A DNA stretch of 64,000 bases from positions 1 to 64,000 of the forward strand of contig JAHDQO010000003.1 of the NCBI GenBank assembly GCA_018433765.1, given 5' to 3'. This document shows, in pieces, positions 51,841-60,470 of the stretch (position 1 is the first letter of the stretch; every line of letters starts with the position of its first letter). The notes under the pieces are model-generated. The model was not told the origin of the DNA. It was given only the letters and a program-made list of their open reading frames with translations, and made no database searches. Both the position numbers and the translations under genes were made by a program. The stretch comes from Tissierellales bacterium. GTDB taxonomy: Bacteria > Bacillota > Clostridia > Tissierellales > Sedimentibacteraceae.

Positions 51841-52296
51841 TTGAATATTTATCTCGTATACGAAAAATATAACAAAGATTTCATTTTATTTGCAAAATCT
51901 CTAAACTGTAATGAAGACAAGGCTTTTGATTTGGTTCAGGAAGCTTATGTATCTGCACTAGAAAGAGAAGAGATTTTTGATAATATGAATGAATACCAAA
52001 TAAAAGGCTGGTTTTTTAGAACAATTAAAAATAAAAACATTGATAATATTAGAAAGCAGAGTAAATTAACTTATTTAGAAAATGATGAAATATTTGAGCC
52101 ATGTGAAAGTTTTGAGGAAAGCGTAGTTATGAAAGATTTGCTAGAAGATTTGCCCGAAAAAAATAGAAAAGTGTTACAACTTAAATATAAAATGAATCTA
52201 AATAGTAAAGAAATAGGTAATATATTAGGTATATCATCTTCAACTGTAAGGTCTCGATTAAGTGCATCATTAAATTTGTTAAGAAATAAAATATAG
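51841..52296 (+). CDS. ECF-like RNA polymerase sigma factor
   Basis: The 151-aa protein has sigma region 2 (FDLVQEAYVSALERE; IKGWFFRTIKNKNIDNIRKQ) and region 4 (LPEKNRKVLQLKYKMNLNSKEIG; ISSSTVRSRLSASLNLLR). The start is TTG 51841, seven bases after GAGGAG. It is co-transcribed with the next gene after a 12-base gap. That gene is not a recognised anti-sigma factor: it has no membrane segment and no zinc motif. The pair looks like a regulator followed by its main product or partner. Confidence 0.85.
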   Translation: MNIYLVYEKYNKDFILFAKSLNCNEDKAFDLVQEAYVSALEREEIFDNMNEYQIKGWFFRTIKNKNIDNIRKQSKLTYLENDEIFEPCESFEESVVMKDLLEDLPEKNRKVLQLKYKMNLNSKEIGNILGISSSTVRSRLSASLNLLRNKI

Positions 52297-52308
52297 GAGG
52301 ACTATCAA

Positions 52309-53520
52309 ATGTCAGAAATCGTAAATATAGGAATATTGGATACTAGAGATATTAAAGAAAATTTAGCTAAACAGATAACATCTATAGCGAATATTGGATT
52401 ACTTATTGAGAGCGATGAATCTCAAGCATTGTTAAAGGATTGTGAAAAAGTAAACATTAGTTCAAATTTAAAGTTATCAAATGATGTAGACTTAGACTTA
52501 ATTTCTGAAAATGCAAGCATTAAAATAGATAGAGATTATCTAGAAGGGTTATTAAAACCTATTGTATTAGTTGTTAACGGAAGTTTAACTTTTGACAATA
52601 ATATTGATAACAAGTTACTAGATGAAAAGATATATAAAATTCTTGTCAATGGTAAATTAACATGTACTAAAAAATTAGCAGGTATTATTCAATCAAAAGG
52701 AATTGTTAATGGTAAAACTATTAGATTTAACAATGACTATAAGTTTATTGGTAATACTTTCAACTTAACAAATAATTTTTTAAAATGCTTACAGCCAAAT
52801 TCAAAGTTAGCTTTTGAAAAATTAATTATTACTAAAGATATTGATATAGATTTATTAAAAAAGAATATACAAGATATGCAAGTACTAGATAAATTAATAA
52901 TAGTAGATAAATTTGAAGAAATAGTATCTGAATATATAAGTAATTATTATGAAGTTGAGAAAGCCTTAATTCCTGATGGTACCAATGGAGTTAAGTATAT
53001 AGATGATAATATAAATATAGATGATGGGTCAATAAAAAAATATAATCAAATCACATTATATGTAGATGGAAATGTAGAAATTTCACTAAAGGATAATATT
53101 GAATTTGGTAAGCATATAGAATACTTAATTTGTGATAAAGTAATATGTAGTCAAGAAGTTTTTGAAATGATAAAAGATAATTTAGGCCGTGATGTTGAAG
53201 TAGAAATATTAAATGGTAAACTAATGTTGAACAGGGGTAATATGACATTTACAGGAAATATAGAAGAAAGAGTTACTATAAAGAATAAGGGTAGACTTGT
53301 CTTTGATGAAAGTATAGATTATGATAAGTTCAATAAAAATGTTGAGTCAATAATTAATTACGGCTTAATATTAGTTCCAGAAGATAAATTAGATATTGTA
53401 GAAAAAAAGGTAAAAGGTAATTATGGTAAAATAAGTTCGTTAGAAGAATCTGAACGTAACAAACAACAAAAACCTGATGAGAAGTCAATTTATGGCAACA
53501 TGATGGTAGTTAAATTGTAA
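52309..53520 (+). CDS. Unknown repetitive protein paired with a sigma factor
   Basis: I do not recognise this 403-aa protein. It has no signal peptide or membrane segment, is rich in Asn, Asp, Lys and Ile, and contains recurring units of the form (I/V)xNxGxL(x)F/Yxx(D/N)I or VNGSL, VNGKL, VDGNV, LNGKL, KNKGRLVFDES, INYGLILV. Such short beta-turn repeats at intervals of about 20-60 residues suggest a beta-solenoid or bactofilin-like stacking fold. Co-transcription with the sigma factor (12-base gap) suggests that it is its regulator or a structural product. ATG 52309 has AGGAGG upstream. Confidence 0.6.
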   Translation: MSEIVNIGILDTRDIKENLAKQITSIANIGLLIESDESQALLKDCEKVNISSNLKLSNDVDLDLISENASIKIDRDYLEGLLKPIVLVVNGSLTFDNNIDNKLLDEKIYKILVNGKLTCTKKLAGIIQSKGIVNGKTIRFNNDYKFIGNTFNLTNNFLKCLQPNSKLAFEKLIITKDIDIDLLKKNIQDMQVLDKLIIVDKFEEIVSEYISNYYEVEKALIPDGTNGVKYIDDNINIDDGSIKKYNQITLYVDGNVEISLKDNIEFGKHIEYLICDKVICSQEVFEMIKDNLGRDVEVEILNGKLMLNRGNMTFTGNIEERVTIKNKGRLVFDESIDYDKFNKNVESIINYGLILVPEDKLDIVEKKVKGNYGKISSLEESERNKQQKPDEKSIYGNMMVVKL

Positions 53521-53540
53521 AAAAATAGATAAAATTATAG

Positions 53541-53564
53541 GGGCTGTAGCATCTGCTACAGCTC
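53541..53564 (+). terminator. Terminator hairpin after the repeat-protein gene
   Basis: GGCTGTAGC-ATCT-GCTACAGCT stem with a T-rich stretch a few bases later. Confidence 0.6.
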
Positions 53565-53603
53565 ATATTGTTTTTGATAAAGGATTATTATGGATATTTT
53601 GTA

Positions 53604-53632
53604 TTGACAAAATTCAGATACTAGTATAAAAT
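53604..53632 (+). promoter_or_regulatory. Promoter of the small membrane-protein pair
   Basis: TTGACA, 17 bases, TAAAAT. Confidence 0.6.
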
Positions 53633-53699
53633 TTAATAGTATAATGATAAGAGTTATCAATAAAATGTAATATAAATTAGAATGATTGGAGGCATATTA

Positions 53700-54050
53700 A
53701 TGGGAAGTGAAATTTTTATTTCAAGCGTTGCATTTGGATTATTCATTGTTTGTCCAAGGATGGCAGGAATGATGCATGTAATTAATAAAAATTCAAATGC
53801 TTCAATATTAAGGACTGTATTAACAGGCACTTTATTATCTATACCTTTGCTTTTAATAATGGTATTTGCTTTTGCACATTTAGGAGTATGGGGTGCTGTT
53901 ATTATTTGTGTTTTAACAGATGTTGCTGCTGCTCTAATTATGAAGGGAATAAGCAAGAAGGCTGCGGTAGAAACATTTATAATTGCATTATTTGTTATAG
54001 TTGGAGTAAAAGTAGCTCCAATAGTTTCAGGATTTATAGTAGGGTTATAA
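53700..54050 (+). CDS. Small membrane protein with CPRMAGMMHVI motif, copy 1
   Basis: This 116-aa protein has about four hydrophobic segments and no known family that I can name. A conserved block FIVCPRMAGMMHVINKNS follows the first segment. Then come a region LGVWGAVIICVLTDVAAALIM with an Asp inside the membrane, and VETFIIALFVIVGVKVAP. The next gene encodes a clear paralogue with the same block and order. I start at ATG 53700, nine bases after GGAGG; the ATG at 53682 lies before that site. The pair probably forms a hetero-oligomeric membrane complex (inference). Confidence 0.75.
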   Translation: MGSEIFISSVAFGLFIVCPRMAGMMHVINKNSNASILRTVLTGTLLSIPLLLIMVFAFAHLGVWGAVIICVLTDVAAALIMKGISKKAAVETFIIALFVIVGVKVAPIVSGFIVGL

Positions 54051-54070
54051 TATAAAAGAAGGTGATAAAA

Positions 54071-54490
54071 GTGGTTAACAAGCTTGGTTTTACAAAAGAG
54101 AATATAATAGCAAGTTTAGGATTTGCTTTTTTTGTGGTGTGTCCAAGAATGGCAGGAATGATGCATGTTATAAGTAATTATTCTGGAGTTTCTATGTTGT
54201 ATACTGTTTTACTAGGAATAGTAATATCTGCTCCATTATTATTGCTTATGGTATATGTTTTTGATAAAGCAGGAGTGTGGGGTGCATTAATATTTTGCGT
54301 ATTAACAGATTTTGTTTCAGCTATGGTTATGAAGGGCGTAAGCGCTAGAGCGGGTATAGAAACTTTTACTATAGCTGTGTTTGTAGTAATAGGAGTAAAA
54401 ATAACACCATACATATCAAGAATATTTTTCAAAGAGCAGGAGATTGTGGATACAGATTTAAATGAAAATGAGATAAATTATGACAATTAA
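54071..54490 (+). CDS. Small membrane protein with CPRMAGMMHVI motif, copy 2
   Basis: The 139-aa protein is a paralogue of the product encoded just upstream: FVVCPRMAGMMHVISNYS, then AGVWGALIFCVLTDFVSAMVM and GIETFTIAVFVVIGVKITP align without gaps. It has an extra C-terminal tail of ~25 mostly acidic residues facing one side of the membrane. I start at GTG 54071 after AAGAAGGTG; the GTG at 54062 overlaps that site. Adjacent paralogues with an invariant Cys-Pro-Arg and a buried Asp suggest a transporter or channel pair of the small-multidrug-resistance size class. No family identity is claimed. Confidence 0.75.
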   Translation: MVNKLGFTKENIIASLGFAFFVVCPRMAGMMHVISNYSGVSMLYTVLLGIVISAPLLLLMVYVFDKAGVWGALIFCVLTDFVSAMVMKGVSARAGIETFTIAVFVVIGVKITPYISRIFFKEQEIVDTDLNENEINYDN

Positions 54491-54601
54491 CAACATTTAT
54501 TTTTGTTGGCATTGATTACCAATGTAAAATGTAATATAATTTATAATAGGCGATTGTAAAATGGAAGATTAAATATAATTATTAAAAGGTGGGTGAAATA
54601 A

Positions 54602-55948
54602 ATGAATACAAAAACAATTATTACAAAAGAGCTTCTTAACAATTTTTCTGAGAAGTACAATAGTAAAACTCAGAATAAAATTTTAGCAGATGCTGTTATA
54701 AAAAACGGAATCAGCAATGTAGCAGTAAATCACAAATCTATAGCAAAGATGCATTATGATTTTTCAGAAGAAATTAATGTTGGAAAAGTTACTAATCAGG
54801 AAAAAAGCGGAAGATGCTGGATGTTTGCAGCATTAAACAACATACGTTACAGCATTTCTAGTAAACTTAAGATAAAAGATCATGACTTTGAATTATCTCA
54901 AAATTATACTATGTTCTGGGATAAACTTGAAAAATCAAATTATTTCTTAGAAAATATTATTGAAACTAAAGATGAAGACATTATGAGTCGAAATGTTATG
55001 TGGTTGTTAGCACAGCCTACTAATGATGGCGGTCAATGGGATATGTTTACAGGATTAGTTGAAAAGTACGGAGTAGTTCCTAAATATGTTATGCCTGAAA
55101 CTTTTCACAGCAGCAACTCAAATATGATGAGCAACATGCTAAATTTAAGGTTGAGAAATGATGCTAAGATTTTAAGAGAAATGAATAATAAAGGTATTGA
55201 TTTAGACGGTCTAAGAGCAAAGAAGGAAGAAATGATGGATGAAGTTTATACTATTCTTTGCTACTGCTTAGGTGAACCTCCTAAAAATTTTGACTTTGAG
55301 TATCGTGATGAAGATAAGGAATTCCATAGAGATAGTAATTTAACACCTTTAGAATTTTATAAAAAGTATTCAGGTGTAAAAATGAATGATTATGTCAGCA
55401 TAATTAATGCACCGACAAAAGATAAGCCTTTTAATAAAACATATACTGTTAGATTTTTAGGTAATGTAAAAGATGGAAAGCAAATTCATTATTTAAATTT
55501 AGATATTGAAAAATTAAAAGAATTATCTGTAGCTCAGATTAAAGATGGAGAACCTGTTTGGTTTGGCTGTGATGTTGGAAAGTTTTTAGAAAGTGATTTA
55601 GGTATAATGGATACTGAGCTTTACAACTATGAAGAATTACTTAATACAGAATTTTCTTTATCAAAAGGTGATCAATTAGAATATGGAGAAAGTGTTTTAA
55701 CACATGCTATGGCTTTTACAGGAGTAAATTTAGTTGATGGAAAACCGAATCGCTGGAAAGTGCAGAACAGTTGGGGAGAAAAACCCGGTTTAAAAGGATT
55801 CTTTATTATGAGTGATGAATGGTTCGAAGAATTCAACTATGAAGTTGTTATAAATAAAAAATACTTATCAAAAGAATTGTTAAAAGCATATGAACAAGAG
55901 CCTGTAGAATTAAAACCTTGGGATCCAATGGGTTCACTTGCAAGATAG
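54602..55948 (+). CDS. pepC: C1B-family aminopeptidase C (PepC/bleomycin hydrolase)
   Basis: The 448-aa protein has the papain-like triad in its typical order: Cys72 in KSGRCWMFAALN, His368 in LTHAMAFTGVN and Asn389 in VQNSWGEKPG. Other family marks are FELSQNYTMFWDKLEKSNYFLE in part, NDGGQWDMFTGLVEKYGVVPK and the C-terminal DPMGSLAR, where the last residues act as a molecular ruler for aminopeptidase activity. It works in the cytoplasm on peptides. The start is ATG 54602 with AGGTGGGTG upstream. It is monocistronic. Confidence 0.95.
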   Translation: MNTKTIITKELLNNFSEKYNSKTQNKILADAVIKNGISNVAVNHKSIAKMHYDFSEEINVGKVTNQEKSGRCWMFAALNNIRYSISSKLKIKDHDFELSQNYTMFWDKLEKSNYFLENIIETKDEDIMSRNVMWLLAQPTNDGGQWDMFTGLVEKYGVVPKYVMPETFHSSNSNMMSNMLNLRLRNDAKILREMNNKGIDLDGLRAKKEEMMDEVYTILCYCLGEPPKNFDFEYRDEDKEFHRDSNLTPLEFYKKYSGVKMNDYVSIINAPTKDKPFNKTYTVRFLGNVKDGKQIHYLNLDIEKLKELSVAQIKDGEPVWFGCDVGKFLESDLGIMDTELYNYEELLNTEFSLSKGDQLEYGESVLTHAMAFTGVNLVDGKPNRWKVQNSWGEKPGLKGFFIMSDEWFEEFNYEVVINKKYLSKELLKAYEQEPVELKPWDPMGSLAR

Positions 55949-55965
55949 TAATTAGGTAATAAATT

Positions 55966-56006
55966 AACAGTCTAACTTACTTATTAAAGGTTAGACTGTT
56001 TTTTGT
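55966..56006. terminator. Terminator after pepC
   Basis: AACAGTCTAAC and GTTAGACTGTT pair perfectly across 13 bases, then six Ts; it also faces the converging helicase gene. Confidence 0.85.
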
Positions 56007-56008
56007 TC

Positions 56009-57244
56009 TTATCTTCTTTTTTTACGTTTGTTACTAGGCTTGCTATAATTCTTACGATTAGAATTGCTTTTTTTAGAATATTTATTTCTATCAGATTTAA
56101 CTTTTTTTATTGATTCATTACTGTTTTTATTAGAATGATCAGTGAATCTTTTAGGTATTTTTAATTTTATTTGGCGTTCTATTTGCTCTAGAATTTTCTT
56201 ATCTTTAGGAGCAGCAAAAAGATATGTATATCCTTCTCTTCCAGCTCTACCAGTTCTACCTATACGGTGAATATAAGCTTCTGCATTTTGAGGAATATCA
56301 TAATTATATACATGAGTAACTCCACTAATATCAAGTCCTCTTGCGGCAACATCAGTAGCTATTAAATATTGAATATTTGTATTTTTGAAAGATTTAATTA
56401 CTCTTTCTCGCTTAGCTTGAGATAAATCTCCATGAAGCTTTTGACAGTTATAACCCTTTTTAAAAAGAGCATCTTCAAGACTATCAACTCTCCTTTTAGT
56501 TCTACAAAATATTATAGCCATAAACGGATTGTCTTTATCTAAGATTTCACATAAATCATCTTGTTTTTTTCTATCTGTTGTTTCTATAACAAATTGCTTT
56601 ATATTCTCGAGAGTTACTTCTTTTTTTTCAATTATTATAAGTTTTGGATCTTTCATATATTTATAAGCAAGCTTTTTTACTTCTGCGTTCATTGTAGCTG
56701 AAAAGCAAAGAGTCTGCCTGTTTTTTGGAGTCTGTTCTATTATAGATTCAATTTCTTCTTTAAAGCCAATATGCAGCATTTGATCTGCTTCGTCCAATAC
56801 TAATGTTTTTAATTTACCTAGATTTATTGTATTTCTATGAATATGGTCTAAAAGTCTTCCCGGAGTTGCAATAACTAAGTGAATGTTGCCTTTAAGTTTT
56901 CTGAGCTGTGAATCAATATCTTTACCTCCATAAGCAGCCAATATGTTTAAGTCTTTAGCCTTCTTTAATTTTAAGGCTTCTTGAGTTATTTGAATAGCAA
57001 GCTCTCTTGTAGGTGTTACAATCAATCCTTGGATATAATTTATTTCAGGAGACATATTTTCAAACATAGGTAGTAAAAATGCAAGAGTTTTTCCTGTACC
57101 AGTTTGAGCTTCACCTATAACATCGTGTCCGGTTTTGATTAGTTTTATACTTTGAGATTGAATTGGAGTAGGTTTTCTTATACCTTGCTTTTTAAGAATA
57201 TCCAAAATATTATCACTGATTTCTAATTTTTTAAATTTTATCAT
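56009..57244 (-). CDS. DEAD-box ATP-dependent RNA helicase
   Basis: The 411-aa protein has every DEAD-box motif: Q motif (RKPTPIQSQSI), I AQTGTGKT, Ia PTRELA, Ib TPGRLLDH, II DEAD, III SAT, IV IIFCRTKR, V ATDVAARGLD and VI HRIGRTGRAG. A lysine/arginine/serine-rich tail of about 45 residues follows, as in clostridial cold-shock helicases, and should aid RNA binding. It lacks the RbpA/DbpA domain, so it is not an obvious ribosomal DbpA. I start at ATG 57244, eight bases after AAAGG; the GTG at 57253 overlaps the site. Confidence 0.95.
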   Translation of the reverse strand: MIKFKKLEISDNILDILKKQGIRKPTPIQSQSIKLIKTGHDVIGEAQTGTGKTLAFLLPMFENMSPEINYIQGLIVTPTRELAIQITQEALKLKKAKDLNILAAYGGKDIDSQLRKLKGNIHLVIATPGRLLDHIHRNTINLGKLKTLVLDEADQMLHIGFKEEIESIIEQTPKNRQTLCFSATMNAEVKKLAYKYMKDPKLIIIEKKEVTLENIKQFVIETTDRKKQDDLCEILDKDNPFMAIIFCRTKRRVDSLEDALFKKGYNCQKLHGDLSQAKRERVIKSFKNTNIQYLIATDVAARGLDISGVTHVYNYDIPQNAEAYIHRIGRTGRAGREGYTYLFAAPKDKKILEQIERQIKLKIPKRFTDHSNKNSNESIKKVKSDRNKYSKKSNSNRKNYSKPSNKRKKRR

Positions 57245-57419
57245 AATATTCACCTTTCATATTGAAACTTTTTTGAGTTTGTCTATTTTTAAAACTTTCT
57301 AAGTATATCATAATTTGTACAATAGTTACAAATTTATAATATCCAAAAACTAAAATAACATGTATTTAGGCTAGAGTTACACTAAATATTCAACTATTTT
57401 ATAAGTTAAAATTGTAAAA

Positions 57420-57448
57420 GTTATTTTTTAAAAACAATATGGTATAAT
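57420..57448 (+). promoter_or_regulatory. Extended -10 promoter of the WYL regulator
   Basis: TGGTATAAT (extended -10, TATAAT at 57443-57448) with a weak -35 (GTTATT) 17 bases upstream. Confidence 0.5.
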
Positions 57449-57492
57449 TGAGGATAAAGTAATGAGGTTAAAATTTTTATAGGTGATAAATA

Positions 57493-58407
57493 ATGAAGAT
57501 TGATCGATTGTTTCAAATTATATATATACTATTAGAAAGAAAACATATAACAGCTAAAGAATTAGCTGAAAAATTTGGAGTTTCAACTAGAACTATATAT
57601 CGTGATATAGATACACTTTCTATAGCAGGTATACCTATCTACGCCAATAAGGGGAAAGGTGGAGGAATAAAAATTTTAAGCAATTATGTAATAGATAAAT
57701 CTTTATTATCAAAAGAAGAGCAAAACAGTTTGATAATTGGGCTAGAAACTCTTAAAGCTACTGAATACGGCAAAGTAGATGAAGCTTTAAGTAAGTTGAG
57801 GGGGATATTTAATAGAAGCAATGATAATTGGATAGAAGTAGATTTCTCATATTGGGGTAGTTCAGAAGAGGATAAATTAAAATTTGAATATTTAAAAATA
57901 GCTTTAACTACTGCAAAGATAATTGAATTTAATTATTATGATTCTTTAGGGAATAAAACTACAAGAAGAGTAAATCCTCTAAAATTAATATTCAAAGAAA
58001 AAGCTTGGTATTTAAGAGCCTATTGCTTGCTAAAGAAAGATTATAGAACTTTTAAAATTCAAAGAATTAATAATCTTCAAATAAAAGATGAAACTTTTGA
58101 CAGAAAAAAATATAATTTATTTAATTTAGATACATCATATGAAAACTCACCTAAATCAATAACATTAAAAATTATTTTATCAGAAAATGTAAAGAATCGA
58201 GTTTATAATGAATTTGGAATTAATAATATTAAAAAAAATGATGATGGCAGCTTTGAAATAACTTTTACTGCATCAGAAGATGAATGGCTGTATAATTACA
58301 TAATATCTTTTGGTGAAAATATTAGAATTATAGAGCCAAATTACATAAATAATATAATAAGAAAAAGACTAGAAATAATCTTAGAAAAATATAAACAGTT
58401 TTCATAA
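57493..58407 (+). CDS. YafY-like HTH/WYL-domain transcriptional regulator
   Basis: The 304-aa protein has an N-terminal HTH_11 (RLFQIIYILLERKHITAKEL; FGVSTRTIYRDIDTLSIAG) and a WYL domain (EFNYYDSLGNKTTRRVNPLKLIFKEKAWYLRAYC in parts: the K-A-W-Y-L-R element and DYRTFKIQRINNLQ), with a C-terminal WCX-like extension. WYL proteins sense nucleic-acid or small ligands. Here the next genes (GyrI-like and YoaP-like) lie on the same strand and may be its targets. The start is ATG 57493 after AGGTG. Confidence 0.92.
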   Translation: MKIDRLFQIIYILLERKHITAKELAEKFGVSTRTIYRDIDTLSIAGIPIYANKGKGGGIKILSNYVIDKSLLSKEEQNSLIIGLETLKATEYGKVDEALSKLRGIFNRSNDNWIEVDFSYWGSSEEDKLKFEYLKIALTTAKIIEFNYYDSLGNKTTRRVNPLKLIFKEKAWYLRAYCLLKKDYRTFKIQRINNLQIKDETFDRKKYNLFNLDTSYENSPKSITLKIILSENVKNRVYNEFGINNIKKNDDGSFEITFTASEDEWLYNYIISFGENIRIIEPNYINNIIRKRLEIILEKYKQFS

Positions 58408-58474
58408 TAAGACATACAGATGTCATATTTAATTGGTTATAATATATATAATAATTAATTAAAGGAGCAGTTCT

Positions 58475-59095
58475 ATGAAAAAAGAATGGAGAAAACATGA
58501 AAAACAGTTATATTTACCTAAAGATAAACCTGTAATAATTGAAGTGCCTAAATTTAATTTTTTTACTATAAAAGGTAAGGGTAATCCTAATAATGATTTT
58601 TTTGCTGAATACATTGGTGTTTTATATTCTATATCTTATGCTGTTAGGTTGTCTTATAAATGGGATAATCCTCCTTTGGGATACTACGATTATACAGTTT
58701 ATCCTCTCGAAGGAGTATGGGATATTGCTGATAAATCAATTAATGAAAAAGGTATCATAAATAAAAATAATCTAGTTTTTGAAATTATGATTAGACAGCC
58801 AGAATTTGTAACTGAGGATTTGGCTAGAACAATTATAGAAAAAACTAAAAAGAAAAAGCCTCACAAATTACTTGATGAAATAGAGTTAAAGAGTATTGAA
58901 GAAGGAAAATGCGTTCAAATGCTGCATAAAGGAAGTTACGATAATGAATCCAAAAGTTTTGACATGATGGGAACATTCTGTAAAGAAAATAATCTCAAAA
59001 GAATTTCAATGAAACATAGAGAAATATATTTAAATGATGCTAGAAAAACTGAAACTGAAAAGTTAAAAACAGTTCTCAGATTTAGCGTGAAGTAA
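58475..59095 (+). CDS. GyrI-like small-molecule-binding protein
   Basis: The 206-aa protein matches the GyrI-like/DUF-type SHS2 ligand-binding family: IIEVPKFNFFTIKGKGNPNN, then YDYTVYPLEGVWDI, VFEIMIRQPEFVTEDLA, a late CVQMLHKGSYDNESKSFDMM and HREIYLNDARKTETEKLKTVLRF in segments. The stand-alone form lacks a DNA-binding domain; relatives in other species bind or hydrolyse toxic small molecules. It follows the WYL gene by 67 bases; that gap holds a TATAAT and a short inverted repeat, so it may have its own promoter. The start is ATG 58475 with AAAGGAG upstream. Confidence 0.85.
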   Translation: MKKEWRKHEKQLYLPKDKPVIIEVPKFNFFTIKGKGNPNNDFFAEYIGVLYSISYAVRLSYKWDNPPLGYYDYTVYPLEGVWDIADKSINEKGIINKNNLVFEIMIRQPEFVTEDLARTIIEKTKKKKPHKLLDEIELKSIEEGKCVQMLHKGSYDNESKSFDMMGTFCKENNLKRISMKHREIYLNDARKTETEKLKTVLRFSVK

Positions 59096-59158
59096 GTTAA
59101 TTAAGATAAAAGTGAAAAGTTTAAAGTGTAAAATTAAATTGAAAGGAAATAATTTGAT

Positions 59159-59929
59159 ATGTCTATAATTTCAGTAAATATTAATAATATTGATAATGAG
59201 CATATATGCTGTGCAATTTCTGATAAAAAAGGTGAAAATTGTGTTGGCAGTAAAAAGGTATGGTTAAAAGAAAGATTTAAAGATGGATTAGTATTTAAAA
59301 AACTTGATGAAAGAGGAAAAGTTTTTATTGAATACATTCCTTCTGAAAAAGCATTTGCTCCTATTACTGTAAATAACTATATGTATATCAACTGCTTTTG
59401 GGTTTCTGGGAAATTTAAAGGAAAAGGATATGGTAACAAACTTTTAGATGAATGCATTATTGATGCTAAGAATAAAGGAAAAGACGGACTTGTAGTTTTA
59501 TCATCTAAAAAAAAGAAGCCTTTTTTATCTGAACCTGGATATTTGAAATATAAAGGTTTTAAAGTTTGTGATAAAGCTGAACCATACTATGAATTATTAT
59601 ATCTACCCTTTAGTGAAAATTCTGATATACCAAAATTCAAAGAATGTGCTAAAAAAGGTGTAATAGATGAAACAGGTGTTGTCTTGTATTATAGTAATCA
59701 ATGTCCGCATACTGATAAATACGTACCAATTATAGAAAGAGTCGCTAAAGAAAATGATATAAACTTTAAAGCTATTAAATTAAATAAAGTCGAAGAAGCA
59801 CAAAATGCACCAGCACCGTTTACAACATATAGTTTATTTATAAATGGAAAATTTGAAACTAATGAAATACTTACAGAAAAGAAATTTATAAAAATAATGA
59901 CAGCTAAAGGTATATTACTTAGCAAATAA
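59159..59929 (+). CDS. YoaP-like GNAT acetyltransferase with YoaP C-terminal domain
   Basis: The 256-aa protein has a GNAT core (NCFWVSGKFKGKGYGNKLLDE, with the acetyl-CoA loop G-K-G-Y-G) and EPGYLKYKGFKVCD. Its C-terminal half is a YoaP-like domain, whose thioredoxin-like look (VVLYYSNQCPHTDKYVPII; APAPFTTYSLFINGKF) suggests a redox or binding role. The stop codon TAA (59927-59929) lies inside one arm of the 24-bp direct repeat (59913-59936) that borders the BlaI/BlaR1 island. Its original terminator is now 2.5 kb away, at 62475-62512. The start is ATG 59159 after AAAGGAAAT. Confidence 0.85.
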   Translation: MSIISVNINNIDNEHICCAISDKKGENCVGSKKVWLKERFKDGLVFKKLDERGKVFIEYIPSEKAFAPITVNNYMYINCFWVSGKFKGKGYGNKLLDECIIDAKNKGKDGLVVLSSKKKKPFLSEPGYLKYKGFKVCDKAEPYYELLYLPFSENSDIPKFKECAKKGVIDETGVVLYYSNQCPHTDKYVPIIERVAKENDINFKAIKLNKVEEAQNAPAPFTTYSLFINGKFETNEILTEKKFIKIMTAKGILLSK

Positions 59930-59936
59930 AATCAAT
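59913..59936 (+). repeat. Left 24-bp direct repeat flanking the BlaI/BlaR1 island
   Basis: Identical in all 24 bases to 62471-62494. It begins TATTACTTAGCAAATAA and includes the last codons and stop of the YoaP-like gene. It is one arm of the palindromic terminator that survives intact at the right end. Confidence 0.9.
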
Positions 59937-60023
59937 GAAGAGGCAGCAAACCATAAGGTTTGAAATGATAATGCCGGAATTGATAGAATTTTAGACAACT
60001 GCAAAATATATTTCCAAAATATA

Positions 60024-60076
60024 TTGACATCTATTTTAGGCATGTGTATAATATAAACATAGGCAGTTGCCTAAAA
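60024..60076 (+). promoter_or_regulatory. Promoter and operators of the blaI-like operon
   Basis: TTGACA (60024-60029), 17 bases, TATAAT (60047-60052). TTTTAGGCA lies in the spacer (60034-60042), and a perfect TAGGCA-GT-TGCCTA repeat (60060-60073) follows the -10, extended on the right to TGCCTAAAA. These AGGCA half-sites differ from the TACAnnTGTA of staphylococcal BlaI but are placed for repression. Confidence 0.7.
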
Positions 60077-60091
60077 GGAGATGGATTTAAG

Positions 60092-60469
60092 ATGAAGAAT
60101 TTTAAAAAATTACCTAATACTGAATTTGAAATTATGAAAGTGGTTTGGTCGAACGAGCCACCTATTACAACCAATATGGTTATGGAACAGTTGGGCAAGG
60201 AACGAGGATGGAAAGCGCCTTCCGTTATTTCACTGATGCTCAGGATGGTGGATAAAGGATTTCTGAGGACAGAGAAAAACGGTAAGGAACGTACCTATTT
60301 CCCACTGGTGGCCAAGGAAGATTATCTGGAATTTGAAACGGGTAATTTCATGAAACTTTACCATGAGAACTCTTTTCTCAGTTTTGTCAATACTCTATAT
60401 AACGGCAGACAGCTCAGTGAAAACGATATTGATGAATTGATGAAATGGGTGAAGAAAAGGAGACACTGA
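60092..60469 (+). CDS. BlaI/MecI/CopY family repressor
   Basis: The 125-aa protein has the family winged helix: KLPNTEFEIMKVVWSNEPPI, APSVISLMLRMVDKGFL and the wing GKERTYFPLV, then a dimerisation tail with DIDELMKWVKKRR. BlaI-type repressors are cleaved when a BlaR1-type membrane peptidase is triggered; such a gene follows one base later. No copper-binding CxCxxxxCxC tail is present, so CopY is excluded. I start at ATG 60092, after AAGGAGAT; the extension back to 60044 lies inside the promoter. Confidence 0.92.
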   Translation: MKNFKKLPNTEFEIMKVVWSNEPPITTNMVMEQLGKERGWKAPSVISLMLRMVDKGFLRTEKNGKERTYFPLVAKEDYLEFETGNFMKLYHENSFLSFVNTLYNGRQLSENDIDELMKWVKKRRH

Positions 60470-60470
60470 T

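Noticed and set aside
53657-53956. Antisense frame opposite the first CPRMAGMMHVI gene
   Set aside because: It mirrors the coding bias of the real gene, and the sense strand has a promoter, a ribosome site and a conserved paralogue.
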